Shown here one piece after another: positions 5,417 to 12,762 of a stretch of 15,794 nt of DNA. This DNA comes from Alphaproteobacteria bacterium (GTDB lineage Bacteria > Pseudomonadota > Alphaproteobacteria > ATCC43930 > CGMCC-115725), in the NCBI GenBank assembly GCA_019241915.1, contig JAFAWI010000666.1, positions 1 through 15,794 of the forward strand, read 5' to 3'. Below the pieces are notes generated by a model. That model was not told where the DNA came from. It ran no database searches and was given only the letters and a program-made list of their open reading frames with translations. Positions within the stretch are counted from its first letter, which is position 1. Each line of letters opens with the position of its first letter. Both the position numbers and the translations under genes were made by a program.

Positions 5417-8298
5417 CCAGCGGCGCCCGCCAGCGCGTGCTGGCGCCCGACGACATCGGCGCAGCGATGACAGAGATCGGGATGCGTCGGATCGCCACCG
5501 ACCTCCGGCAGTACCCGCCAGCACCGCTCGCACTTGGCACCGTCGGCGTCCCGGACGACCGCCGCGATACCCGGCAGCTCCGGCAGCATGAACGCCTCGG
5601 CCGGCGGCTCCGTCGCGATTACCCGGCCGGCCGAGGTGATGCACAACTCGGCGAGGTCCACCCCGCGCAGCAGCGCCACGGTGTCGGCCGGGACGTACAG
5701 GTCGATCGCCGCCTGCAGACTGGAGCCGATGCGCTTCGAGGCGCGCTCGACTTCGAGCGCGCCCGTCGCGACGCGGCGCAGATCGCGCAGCGCGCTCCAG
5801 CGCTCGCCCAGCGCCGGGTCGAGCCACGCCGCCGGCACCTCGGCAAAGGTTTCGAGATGGACGCTGCGCTCCGGCAGGTCGCCGTGCCGCGCCAGCCAAG
5901 CCTCCTCGGCCGTGTAGCAGACGATCGGCGCCAGCCAGCGCACCAGGCAATCGAAGGTGCGCTCGATCACCGTGCGCGTCGCCCGCCGCGCCGGGTCGTC
6001 TGCCGCGTCGCAATAGAGCCGGTCCTTGCGGATGTCGAAATAGAACGCCGACAGATCGACCGCGCAGAAATTATGCAGCGCGGTGAACATCGCGTGGAAA
6101 TCGAACGCCTCGACCGCCTGCCGCACCAGCCGGTCGAGCTCGGCGAGGCGATGCAGCACCCAGCGTTCGAGCTCGGGCATCTCCGCCGCCGGCACCGCCT
6201 CGCGCTCGTCATAACCATCGAGTGCACCGAGCAGGTACCGCAGCGTGTTGCGCAGCCGCCGATAGGTATCGCCGAAGCGCTTCAGGATCTCGGGGCCGAT
6301 TCGTACGTCCTCGGAACAGTCCGAGCCGGCGACCCACAGCCGCAGGATGTCGGCGCCCGACTGCTTCATCACGTCCTGCGGCGCGATCACATTACCGAGC
6401 GACTTCGACATCTTGCGGCCGGCCTCGTCGAGCACAAAGCCATGGGTCAGCACCGCGTCATACGGCGCCCGGCCGCGCGTGCCGCAAGCCTCTATCAGCG
6501 ACGAGTTGAACCAGCCGCGGTGCTGGTCGGAGCCTTCGAGATAGAGCGAGGCGGGCCATTTCAGCTCGGCCCGCTGCTCCAGCACAAAGGCGTGCGTCGA
6601 GCCCGAATCGAACCATACCTCGATGATGTCGGTCACCTGCTCCCACTCGGTCGCGTCATAAGCATTGCCGAGGAATTCCTGCGGCTCGGTGGTGAACCAG
6701 ACGTCGCCGCCGCCGCGCTCGACGGCGGCGGCCACGCGGTCGAGAACCGCCTGGTCGCGCAGCGGCTCGCCGGTCTTCTTGCTGACAAAGATCGGGATCG
6801 GCACACCCCAGGCGCGCTGGCGCGAGACGCACCAATCGGGCTTGCCCTCGATCATTGCGCCGATGCGGTTTTTGCCCTGGGGCGGGACCCAGCGGGTCTC
6901 GTCGATCGCCTTGAGCGCCGCGGCGCGGAGACCGTTGGTCTCCATGCTGATAAACCATTGCGGCGTGTTGCGGAAAATGAGCGGCGCCTTCGAGCGCCAG
7001 GAATGCGGGTAGGAATGCACCAGCGTGCCGCGGGCGACGAGGGCGCCCGCCGCCTCGACCGCTTCGATCACCGCCTCGTTGGCATCGCCCGGCTTGCCAT
7101 TTGGCAAATAGACGCGCCGTCCGGCGAATAGCGGAACGCTCGCCAGGTAGACACCGTCGGCGCCGACCGTATCGACGACGGGAATGCCGTGCGCGCGGCT
7201 CAGCTCCCAGTCGTCGAGCCCGGCATTGGGTGCGATGTGTACGAGGCCGGTGCCGGTCGCGGCCTCGACAAACCCGGCCGGCAGCAACGGCACGTCGAAC
7301 TCGTAACCCTGCCCGAACAGCGGGTGCTTCGCCACCGCCCCGACCAGCGCGCCGCCCGGAAATACATCGAGCACCGTGTGGCGCGTGATGCCGGCCTGCG
7401 CGCACAGATCGTCGATCAGCGGCATCGCAACAAGCAGCTTTTCGCCGAGCGCGGCGCTATCGGTGCCATTGGCCTTCGGACCGACCGCGCGGCTGCCCTC
7501 GGCCAGCTCGTCGATCTGGATCACCGCATATTCGAGGTCGGCGCTGTAAGCGATCGCGCGGTTGCCGGGCAGCGTCCACGGCGTCGTCGTCCAAATCACT
7601 GCCGAGGCGTGGCGCAGCGACGGGCGCGGCGCGTGGGTCAGCGGAAACCGCACCCACACCGTCGTCGAGGTGTGGTCGTGGTACTCGACCTCGGCCTCGG
7701 CCAGAGCGGTTTGCTCGACGACCGACCACAGCACCGGCTTGGCGCCCCTGTAGAGCCCGCCGTTCAGCAGAAACTTGCCGATCTCGCGCACGATCTGCGC
7801 CTCGGCGTCAAAGCTCATCGTCAGATACGGGTGATCCCAGTCGCCGACCACGCCGAGCCGCTTGAAGTCGCGCTTCTGCACCTCGATCCAGTGCGCCGCG
7901 AAGTCGCGGCATTCCTTGCGGAACTGGACGATCGGCACGCTGTCCTTCGACTGCTTTTTCTTGCGGTACTGCTCCTCGACGATCCACTCGATCGGCAAGC
8001 CGTGGCAGTCCCAGCCCGGCACATAGGGCGCGTCCTTGCCCAGCATCTGCTGCGCCCGGTTGACGATGTCCTTGAGGATCTTGTTGAGCGCCGTGCCGAG
8101 ATGCGGCTCGCCGTTGGCGTAAGGCGGCCCGTCATGCAGCACAAATTTCTCGCGCCCTTTCGAGACCTCGCGCAGCTTGTTGTAGAGGCCCATCGCCTCC
8201 CAGCGGGCGAGGATCGCCGGCTCGCGGTTCGGCAAATCGCCGCGCATCGGGAAATCGGTCTTGGGCAGAAAAACGGTCGAGCGATAGTCGGTGGGCAT
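5413..8298 (-). CDS. ileS: Isoleucyl-tRNA synthetase
   Basis: This 961-residue class I aminoacyl-tRNA synthetase charges tRNA-Ile in the cytoplasm. The HIGH motif is HLGT at 66-69 (PPYANGEPHLGT), the CP1 editing domain contains TTTPWTLPGN at 237-246, and KMSKS is at 629-633. The C-terminal zinc site has Cys923, Cys926, Cys943 and Cys946 (CERCW...CHRC). The motifs are all intact and the length is normal for bacterial IleRS with a C-terminal zinc domain. The frame is open further upstream to a TTG at 8349, but the start at 8298 gives the family-like N-terminus (TDYRSTVFLPKTDFPMR) and has a GGGGA ribosome-binding site about 5 bases ahead. The extra 17 codons would also run through the leader hairpin. 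It is the first gene of an ileS-lspA-DUF3035 cluster joined by ATGA overlaps. The leader may carry an attenuator. Confidence 0.97.
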   Translation of the reverse strand: MPTDYRSTVFLPKTDFPMRGDLPNREPAILARWEAMGLYNKLREVSKGREKFVLHDGPPYANGEPHLGTALNKILKDIVNRAQQMLGKDAPYVPGWDCHGLPIEWIVEEQYRKKKQSKDSVPIVQFRKECRDFAAHWIEVQKRDFKRLGVVGDWDHPYLTMSFDAEAQIVREIGKFLLNGGLYRGAKPVLWSVVEQTALAEAEVEYHDHTSTTVWVRFPLTHAPRPSLRHASAVIWTTTPWTLPGNRAIAYSADLEYAVIQIDELAEGSRAVGPKANGTDSAALGEKLLVAMPLIDDLCAQAGITRHTVLDVFPGGALVGAVAKHPLFGQGYEFDVPLLPAGFVEAATGTGLVHIAPNAGLDDWELSRAHGIPVVDTVGADGVYLASVPLFAGRRVYLPNGKPGDANEAVIEAVEAAGALVARGTLVHSYPHSWRSKAPLIFRNTPQWFISMETNGLRAAALKAIDETRWVPPQGKNRIGAMIEGKPDWCVSRQRAWGVPIPIFVSKKTGEPLRDQAVLDRVAAAVERGGGDVWFTTEPQEFLGNAYDATEWEQVTDIIEVWFDSGSTHAFVLEQRAELKWPASLYLEGSDQHRGWFNSSLIEACGTRGRAPYDAVLTHGFVLDEAGRKMSKSLGNVIAPQDVMKQSGADILRLWVAGSDCSEDVRIGPEILKRFGDTYRRLRNTLRYLLGALDGYDEREAVPAAEMPELERWVLHRLAELDRLVRQAVEAFDFHAMFTALHNFCAVDLSAFYFDIRKDRLYCDAADDPARRATRTVIERTFDCLVRWLAPIVCYTAEEAWLARHGDLPERSVHLETFAEVPAAWLDPALGERWSALRDLRRVATGALEVERASKRIGSSLQAAIDLYVPADTVALLRGVDLAELCITSAGRVIATEPPAEAFMLPELPGIAAVVRDADGAKCERCWRVLPEVGGDPTHPDLCHRCADVVGRQHALAGAAG

Positions 8299-8337
8299 AG
8301 CGGTCCCCGGAACGAGATGCGATGAAAACGAAAGCGG

Positions 8338-8361
8338 CCCGATCCTCAACCGAGGATCGGG
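8338..8361 (-). terminator. Hairpin in the ileS leader, possible attenuator or terminator
   Basis: A perfect 10-bp inverted repeat has arms at 8338-8347 and 8352-8361 (CCCGATCCTC / GAGGATCGGG) and a 4-base loop. Read on the minus strand, the stem is followed by CCGCTTTCGTTTTC, a modest U-rich stretch, so it could act as a weak intrinsic terminator. It lies 39 bases upstream of the ileS start codon, inside the probable ileS leader, and about 155 bases after the DUF3008 stop. It may end the DUF3008 transcript, attenuate ileS, or protect the mRNA 5' end. The structure is seen directly; its role is inferred. Confidence 0.5.
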
Positions 8362-8399
8362 TGCCTAATTCGCTGCATCCGTCCGCAACCCGTCGCCAT
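8346..8399 (-). CDS. Possible 17-codon leader ORF before ileS
   Basis: A short ORF starts with ATG at 8399 and ends with TGA at 8346-8348, encoding MATGCGRMQRIRHPILG. It contains two Ile codons (ATT at position 11, ATC at position 15). The ATC codon lies in the 5' arm of the leader hairpin and the stop lies in the loop and at the edge of the 3' arm. There is no properly spaced ribosome-binding site. However, the ATG sits six bases after a TATATC sequence, so a transcript from that -10 could be leaderless and begin at this codon. Placement before isoleucyl-tRNA synthetase makes a regulatory leader peptide conceivable, but an ORF this short can easily occur by chance. Confidence 0.25.
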   Translation of the reverse strand: MATGCGRMQRIRHPILG

Positions 8400-8405
8400 C
8401 CCCGA

Positions 8406-8434
8406 GATATAACAGCGCCGTCCCTCAAATTCGA
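8406..8434 (-). promoter_or_regulatory. Candidate ileS promoter
   Basis: On the minus strand there is a TATATC -10-like hexamer (8411-8406) with a weak -35-like TCGAAT (8434-8429) 17 bases upstream. Transcription would start at about 8399, leaving a leader of roughly 100 bases that contains the hairpin and the short ORF. This is the most AT-rich spot in the DUF3008-ileS gap, but the -35 match is poor. Confidence 0.3.
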
Positions 8435-8515
8435 GCGGTTTGGTGCGAACCCGCTCGGCGCATCGGCTTCGCCATCGCCCGGCCCCCCTGGAGATGGGCT
8501 CGGCGGACCCCTGGG

Positions 8516-8698
8516 TCAGCGCACGTGCTCGGGTTTGCCCTTGCGCTTGGTCGAGGCCATCTTTTCGAGCTCATCTTTGTCCATCGATTTGTACATCGAC
8601 TTGGACGCGCCCTTCAGATTGCTGACCTTCTGGTCGCCGCGCTTGGCGGCGAGCGCCGCGCCCGCCGCCTTCTGCTGCGCCTTCGATTTTGCCGGCAT
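8516..8698 (-). CDS. DUF3008 small basic protein
   Basis: This encodes 60 residues starting MPAKSKAQQKAAGAALAAKR and containing LKGASKSMYKSM and ASTKRKGKPEHV near the end, the pattern of DUF3008 proteins of alphaproteobacteria and relatives. It is highly charged, rich in Lys and Ala, with no cysteine, membrane segment or signal peptide; it is probably cytoplasmic and may be partly disordered. Function is unknown. I chose ATG 8698 instead of the upstream in-frame ATG (8728) because the family begins MPAKSKAQQ and a GAGAAGG ribosome-binding site lies directly ahead. It follows the solute-binding protein gene by 67 bases with no clear terminator, so it may share a transcript or have its own promoter. 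The remaining gap down to ileS (8299-8515) holds the candidate promoter, leader ORF and hairpin listed separately. Confidence 0.85.
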   Translation of the reverse strand: MPAKSKAQQKAAGAALAAKRGDQKVSNLKGASKSMYKSMDKDELEKMASTKRKGKPEHVR

Positions 8699-8765
8699 GA
8701 CCCTTCTCCACGTGTTGCTGTTGTGCAAACGGCCGCCGGCAAGACGGGTTCGCTCTGCGGGCTTG

Positions 8766-10358
8766 CTATTTGTCGAGCCAGATGGTGGAGAGGTCCTGGT
8801 TGACGTAGTGGCTGGGGCTGATTTTGAAGCCCTTGACGTAACTCCGGTACGGCACGATCCGATAACGCCACAGCAGAAAGATTGCGTGCGCTTCGGTGTC
8901 GAGCACGTATTTCTCGAACTGGCGCATCAATTGGCGCTGTTCGGCGAAATCGGTCTCCCGCAACAGCTTGTCGTAAAGCTCGATCTCGGCATCGTCCTCG
9001 TAGTTGCCGTAATTAGAACTGGACACTGTGTGCGGCAGGTATTTGGTGCCGTCGAGCAGCGGGTTGACGATATTCTGACAGTCGCCGTCGACGACCGCGG
9101 CAAAATCCTCGTTGCGCACCGCCTCGCCAAACGGCCCGGTTTGCAGCACCCGCTGCGTCACCTTGACGCCGATCTTGCTCCACTCGTCGATGACCCATAG
9201 CCCGTTGAATTTGTAGGGCTGATCGACATTGCGGTTGAGCAGCTCGAAACTGAGGTTTTCCTGGCCGGCCTCCTTGAGCAGCCGCCTCGCTTCGGCGCGC
9301 GATTTCTCGATATCGGGCCAGAACCCGGCGAGTTGCTGCAATTCCTCTTTGGTCGCGGCGAGCGGCGACCCCGGAAACGCGACGCCGCCGACCGTCTTCA
9401 TCACCGAAATCTTCGCCATCGCCGGTGCGCCGTTCCAGCGGTCGATCGCCAGGGTCAAGGCCCGCCGCACGCGGACATCGTCAAACGGTTTGCGCTTGTG
9501 ATTGAGCGTGATCGGGTTGCCGCAATTCCAGTCGCTTTCCTGCACCGCGATCCTGTCGCCAAGGTCGGTCTTGAGCTCGTCGCGCGTCGCCGGCGGAAAG
9601 CCGCGAAACTCGATCGCCGCCTGGTCGGCGCGAATTGCGGCGACCCGCGTCGCCTGCTTGTCGGCAAAGATGCCGGTGAAACCGTCGAGATGCGGCAAAC
9701 CCGGACGGTAGTAATCGGGGTTGCGCCCGCCGGAGATCGACTGCCCGGTCGCGTATTCCTTAAAGCGGAAAGGCCCGGAGCCGAGGATGTTCTTCTCGAA
9801 CCAGCGCGGGTCGCGGTCGAGAATCTCTTTCTTGTAAATGAAGGCATAGGGGTCGGCCAATGCCGGGACGAACGCGCTCGTCGCATATTTGAGGCGGAAG
9901 ACGACTGTCCGCGGATCGGTCGCCTCGATCTTGTCGATCATCGCGTAGTAGCCCTGCCGGGCGCTGACGACGCCCGCGGGCGGATTGACGATGTGGTTCC
10001 AGCTCGCCGCAACATCGTCGGCGGTCATCGTGGCGCCGTCGGTGAACCTGACATCGCCCCGGATCGTGAAGGTCCAGGTGCGGCCGCCATCGGTCGGCGC
10101 CGGCATTTCGGTGCAGACGTCGCAGACGAAATCGGTGGTCGAGGCCGGGTTGGCCGGGTTGACCCGCACCAGCACGCTGTAGAACGGCGCCACCGCATGC
10201 ACCGTCGCAAACGTCGCTTCGCGATGCCCGTCAAAGCTCGGCGGTGCATCGGCCGGGATCATGTAGGTCAGGATCCCGCCCTGCTTGGGTGTCTCGTCCG
10301 CCAGCATGGGCGCGGTTGGCCACACCATGAATGCGCTCGCCAGCAACGCCCGATGCAT
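8766..10358 (-). CDS. Extracellular solute-binding protein, family 5 (peptide/opine/nickel type)
   Basis: This 530-residue protein is a periplasmic binding component of a family 5 ABC transporter (DppA/OppA-like). Residues 1-20 form a signal peptide ending MLA/DE; the residue after cleavage is Asp, so it is soluble and not a lipoprotein. The mature N-terminus GGILTYMIPADAPPSFDGHR and the stretch DVRFTDGATMTADDVAASW are typical of SBP_bac_5. Length is normal. The ligand cannot be read from sequence; peptides, opines, glycosides and metals are all bound within this family. The ATG at 10358 has a strong GGGGAGGAG ribosome-binding site. No permease or ATPase gene is adjacent: the next gene downstream is DUF3008 and the divergent neighbour is the SRP RNA. 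It is therefore an orphan SBP that must use components encoded elsewhere. Confidence 0.92.
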   Translation of the reverse strand: MHRALLASAFMVWPTAPMLADETPKQGGILTYMIPADAPPSFDGHREATFATVHAVAPFYSVLVRVNPANPASTTDFVCDVCTEMPAPTDGGRTWTFTIRGDVRFTDGATMTADDVAASWNHIVNPPAGVVSARQGYYAMIDKIEATDPRTVVFRLKYATSAFVPALADPYAFIYKKEILDRDPRWFEKNILGSGPFRFKEYATGQSISGGRNPDYYRPGLPHLDGFTGIFADKQATRVAAIRADQAAIEFRGFPPATRDELKTDLGDRIAVQESDWNCGNPITLNHKRKPFDDVRVRRALTLAIDRWNGAPAMAKISVMKTVGGVAFPGSPLAATKEELQQLAGFWPDIEKSRAEARRLLKEAGQENLSFELLNRNVDQPYKFNGLWVIDEWSKIGVKVTQRVLQTGPFGEAVRNEDFAAVVDGDCQNIVNPLLDGTKYLPHTVSSSNYGNYEDDAEIELYDKLLRETDFAEQRQLMRQFEKYVLDTEAHAIFLLWRYRIVPYRSYVKGFKISPSHYVNQDLSTIWLDK

Positions 10359-10414
10359 GACGCTCCTCCCCGGCAGCGTTGTACCGCAGGACCCGCTCCC
10401 GCCTGCTCCGAAAC

Positions 10415-10445
10415 TTGCCGCGCCCCCGCCGGCACCTGATATAGT
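10415..10445 (+). promoter_or_regulatory. Candidate promoter of the SRP RNA
   Basis: A -35-like TTGCCG (10415-10420) and a good -10-like TATAGT (10440-10445) are separated by 19 bases, slightly long. The expected start falls 6-7 bases downstream, at the 5' end of the SRP RNA (about 10451). It lies in the 92-base divergent gap between the solute-binding protein and the RNA gene; I see no clear promoter for the solute-binding gene there. Confidence 0.5.
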
Positions 10446-10450
10446 GCCGC

Positions 10451-10547
10451 GGGAGGTCGGCGGCGGACAGGTCCCTCGCCAACCCGGTCAGGTCCGGAAG
10501 GAAGCAGCCGTAACGAGTTCCGGTCTGGGTCGTTCGTCCGGTCTCCC
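10451..10547 (+). ncRNA. ffs: Signal recognition particle RNA (4.5S, small bacterial type)
   Basis: The conserved domain IV signature is present at about 10486-10516, with GGTCAGGTCCGGAAGG and AGCAGCCGTAAC containing the asymmetric loop and GGAA tetraloop region that bind Ffh. The flanks pair into one long hairpin: GGGAG at 10451-10455 with CTCCC at 10543-10547, and CGGAC with GTCCG further in. This gives about 97 nucleotides, the usual size of the small SRP RNA. It works with Ffh in co-translational targeting of membrane proteins. The dnaX start is only 23 bases after its 3' end, a placement often seen in alphaproteobacteria. The exact ends are inferred from pairing and the promoter position. 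Confidence 0.95.
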
Positions 10548-10570
10548 ACCTCTTCTCAGCGCGTAACGCG

Positions 10571-12394
10571 ATGACCGACGCGGCGACCCATTATCGCGTG
10601 CTGGCCCGCAAATACCGGCCGCAAACCTTCGCCGAGCTGATCGGCCAGGAGGCGATGGTGCGCACGCTGGCGAATGCGATCGCCTGCGGCCGCGTCGCGC
10701 ATGCCTTCATCCTCACCGGGGTGCGCGGCGTCGGCAAGACGACGACGGCGCGGATCATCGCCCGCGCGCTCAACTGCGTCGGCGCCGACGGCAGCGGGGG
10801 GGCCACCGTCAGCCCCTGCGGCGAGTGCCAGCATTGCCGCAGCATTGCCGAGGACCGCCACGTCGACGTGATCGAGATGGACGCGGCGTCGCGCACCGGG
10901 GTCGACGATATCCGCGAGCTGACCGAGGGCATGCGCTACCGGCCGGTCTCGGCACGGTTCAAGGTCTACATCATCGACGAAGTCCACATGCTGTCGAAGA
11001 ACGCCTTCAACGCGCTGTTGAAGACGCTCGAAGAGCCGCCGCCCGACGTCAAATTCGTCTTCGCCACGACCGAGATCCAGAAGGTGCCGGTGACGGTGCT
11101 GTCGCGCTGCCAGCGGTTTTCGCTGCGCCGCGTGCCTGTCGAGCAGTTGATCGCGCATTATCGGGCGGTCGCCGCGGCGGAGGGGGTCGAGGTCGCGCCG
11201 GCCGCGCTCGGCGTCATCGCCCGTGCCGCAGACGGTTCGGTGCGCGATGGGTTGTCGATCCTCGACCAGGCGATTGCCCTGGCCAAAGGGCCGGTCGACG
11301 AGGCGATGGTGCGCGACATGCTCGGCATCGCCGATCGCGGGCTGGTCTTCGACCTGTTCGAGACCATGCTCAGAGGCGATGCCGCCGGCGCGGTCGACCG
11401 GTTGGACGCGCTCTACCAAGGCGGCGCCGACCCGCTGGCGGTGGTGCAGGATCTGCTCGACCTAACGCATTTCGTGACCCGTCTCAAGCTCGCGCCCGAC
11501 GCCGGCGCCGGCGACCCGCTGGCGGACGGCGATCGCGTGCGGGCGCGGCCGCTGGCCGAGCGCTTGGCGATGCCGGTATTGGCGCGCGCCTGGCAGATGC
11601 TGCTGAAGGGCATCGAGGAGCTGCAGGTGGCGCCGTCGGCCAAGCCGGCTGCCGAGATGCTGCTGGTGCGGCTGGCCTATGCCGCCGCGCTTCCGGTGCC
11701 GGCCGAGCTGGTGAGGAGCATCGCCGGCGGCGAGCCGGTCGCCGCGCCGCCGGTTGCGGATGCCCCGCCGCCGCACCCGGCCCCGGCCCTACCCGCCCCG
11801 ACCGCCGGCGACAACGGCGACCACGAGGGCATGGTTGGCTTCGACGCCGTCGCGGCGCCCGGTACGGTCCGCCGCACCGACAGCGGCAATGTGGCGACGT
11901 TGATGGCCGTGCCGGAGACCGTGCCCGCCGCACCGCCGGGGCCGAATTTCGACCCGATGCCGCAAAGCTTCGCCGAGACCATTGCGCTGTTCGAAAAGCA
12001 CGGCGAGGTGATTACCCGCGCGCAGCTGCGCTCGCAGGTGCATCCGGTGGCGTTTGAGCCGGGCCGCATCGAATTCCGCCCCGCGGAAGGGGCGCCGCGC
12101 GATCTTGCGAGCCGGCTGATGCAGCGGCTCGGCGAATGGACCGGCGCGCGCTGGGCCGTCGTCGTCTCGCAGGCCGAAGGCGCGCCGACGCTGGACCAGC
12201 AGGAGCAGTCGCGCGACAGCGCGATCAGAAGCCAGGTCGCGCAGCATCCGCTGGTGCGCGCCGTGCTCGACGCATTTCCCGGCGCGACGATCGCCGCGGT
12301 GCGCAAGCGTTTCGCCGTGCCGCCCGCGGGCGACGACGAGGCGGTGGCGGCGGGCGACGACGAGGCGCCCGGCAGCGAGGAGGACGAGCCATGA
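10571..12394 (+). CDS. dnaX: DNA polymerase III subunits gamma/tau
   Basis: This 607-residue AAA+ clamp-loader subunit loads the beta clamp and, in the tau form, links polymerases to the helicase. Walker A is GVRGVGKTT at 50-58. The zinc module has Cys69, Cys83, Cys86 and Cys89, Walker B is DEVH at 136-139 followed by MLSKNAFNALLKTLEEPP, and the SRC motif (arginine finger) is at 178-180. A Pro/Ala-rich linker at about 385-430 leads into a tau-type C-terminal domain (about 450-600). I see no run of A residues suited to a programmed -1 frameshift, so a short gamma form would need another route. No ribosome-binding site precedes ATG 10571; a small CGCG/CGCG inverted repeat (10560-10570) abuts it. 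It shares a direction with the SRP RNA just upstream and overlaps ybaB by 4 bases. Confidence 0.96.
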   Translation: MTDAATHYRVLARKYRPQTFAELIGQEAMVRTLANAIACGRVAHAFILTGVRGVGKTTTARIIARALNCVGADGSGGATVSPCGECQHCRSIAEDRHVDVIEMDAASRTGVDDIRELTEGMRYRPVSARFKVYIIDEVHMLSKNAFNALLKTLEEPPPDVKFVFATTEIQKVPVTVLSRCQRFSLRRVPVEQLIAHYRAVAAAEGVEVAPAALGVIARAADGSVRDGLSILDQAIALAKGPVDEAMVRDMLGIADRGLVFDLFETMLRGDAAGAVDRLDALYQGGADPLAVVQDLLDLTHFVTRLKLAPDAGAGDPLADGDRVRARPLAERLAMPVLARAWQMLLKGIEELQVAPSAKPAAEMLLVRLAYAAALPVPAELVRSIAGGEPVAAPPVADAPPPHPAPALPAPTAGDNGDHEGMVGFDAVAAPGTVRRTDSGNVATLMAVPETVPAAPPGPNFDPMPQSFAETIALFEKHGEVITRAQLRSQVHPVAFEPGRIEFRPAEGAPRDLASRLMQRLGEWTGARWAVVVSQAEGAPTLDQQEQSRDSAIRSQVAQHPLVRAVLDAFPGATIAAVRKRFAVPPAGDDEAVAAGDDEAPGSEEDEP

Positions 12395-12714
12395 AGAATC
12401 TCGGCCAGCTGATGAAGCAGGCGCAGCAGATGCAGCAAAAGATGACCGAGATGCAGGCCCAGCTGGAAAGCGTCGAGGTGACGGGCGTGTCCGGCGGCGG
12501 CCTTGTCCAGGTCACGCTCAACGGCAAGAGCGATTTGAAGAAGATCAAGATCGACAAGAGTGTGCTCGACCCGAACGAGGCCGAAGTCGTCGAAGACCTG
12601 GTCGTCGCCGCCTTCAACGACGCCAAACAGAAGGTCACGGCGCATGCCGAGGCCGAGATGCACAAGCTGACGGGCGGTCTCAATCTGCCCGGCGGTATGA
12701 AACTGCCGTTCTAG
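12391..12714 (+). CDS. ybaB: YbaB/EbfC family nucleoid-associated protein
   Basis: This encodes 107 residues starting MKNLGQLMKQAQQMQQKM, the classic N-terminal helix of YbaB/EbfC, followed by the VTGVSGGGLVQVTLNGK strand region and the C-terminal GGLNLPGG. Family members form dimers that bind DNA and associate with the nucleoid. ATG 12391 overlaps the dnaX stop by 4 bases and has a strong GAGGAGG ribosome-binding site at 12377-12383, spaced 7 bases. The dnaX-ybaB pair is a highly conserved arrangement. recR, which commonly comes next, is absent: the following 48 bases carry no gene or convincing terminator, and the next gene is convergent. Confidence 0.96.
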   Translation: MKNLGQLMKQAQQMQQKMTEMQAQLESVEVTGVSGGGLVQVTLNGKSDLKKIKIDKSVLDPNEAEVVEDLVVAAFNDAKQKVTAHAEAEMHKLTGGLNLPGGMKLPF

Positions 12715-12762
12715 CCGCGAGCCCTCGACCCGCGGCGAGCGCCGGCCCGTGCGCCAGGCTCG

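Noticed and set aside
5417..6013. Upstream extension of the lspA frame
   Set aside because: The extension only reads ileS sequence in another frame; ATG 5416 gives the normal LspA length and a 4-base overlap with ileS.
5437..8325. Long plus-strand ORFs (5437-7131 and 7189-8325) opposite ileS
   Set aside because: These are shadows of the ileS frame. They show low-complexity Arg-rich composition and no ribosome-binding site or recognised motif.
8299..8349. Alternative TTG start for ileS at 8349
   Set aside because: It would add 17 residues unlike the family N-terminus and run through the leader; ATG 8298 has a ribosome-binding site.
9333..10439. 368-codon plus-strand ORF opposite the solute-binding protein gene
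   Set aside because: It is the antisense frame of a gene with a clear signal peptide and family motifs; no independent support.
10359..10450. Promoter for the solute-binding protein gene on the minus strand
   Set aside because: A TACAAC sequence near 10380 could be a -10, but no -35-like hexamer lies at a suitable distance, so it is not reported.
11700..12390. Programmed -1 frameshift in dnaX to make gamma
   Set aside because: No A-run slippery heptamer of the E. coli type is visible in the linker or C-terminal region; the only short run (GAAAAG near 11992) has no clear downstream stimulator.
12715..12762. Terminator between ybaB and the DUF442 gene
   Set aside because: Only a 5-bp CCGCG/CGCGG pairing with a large loop and no T-tract is seen.
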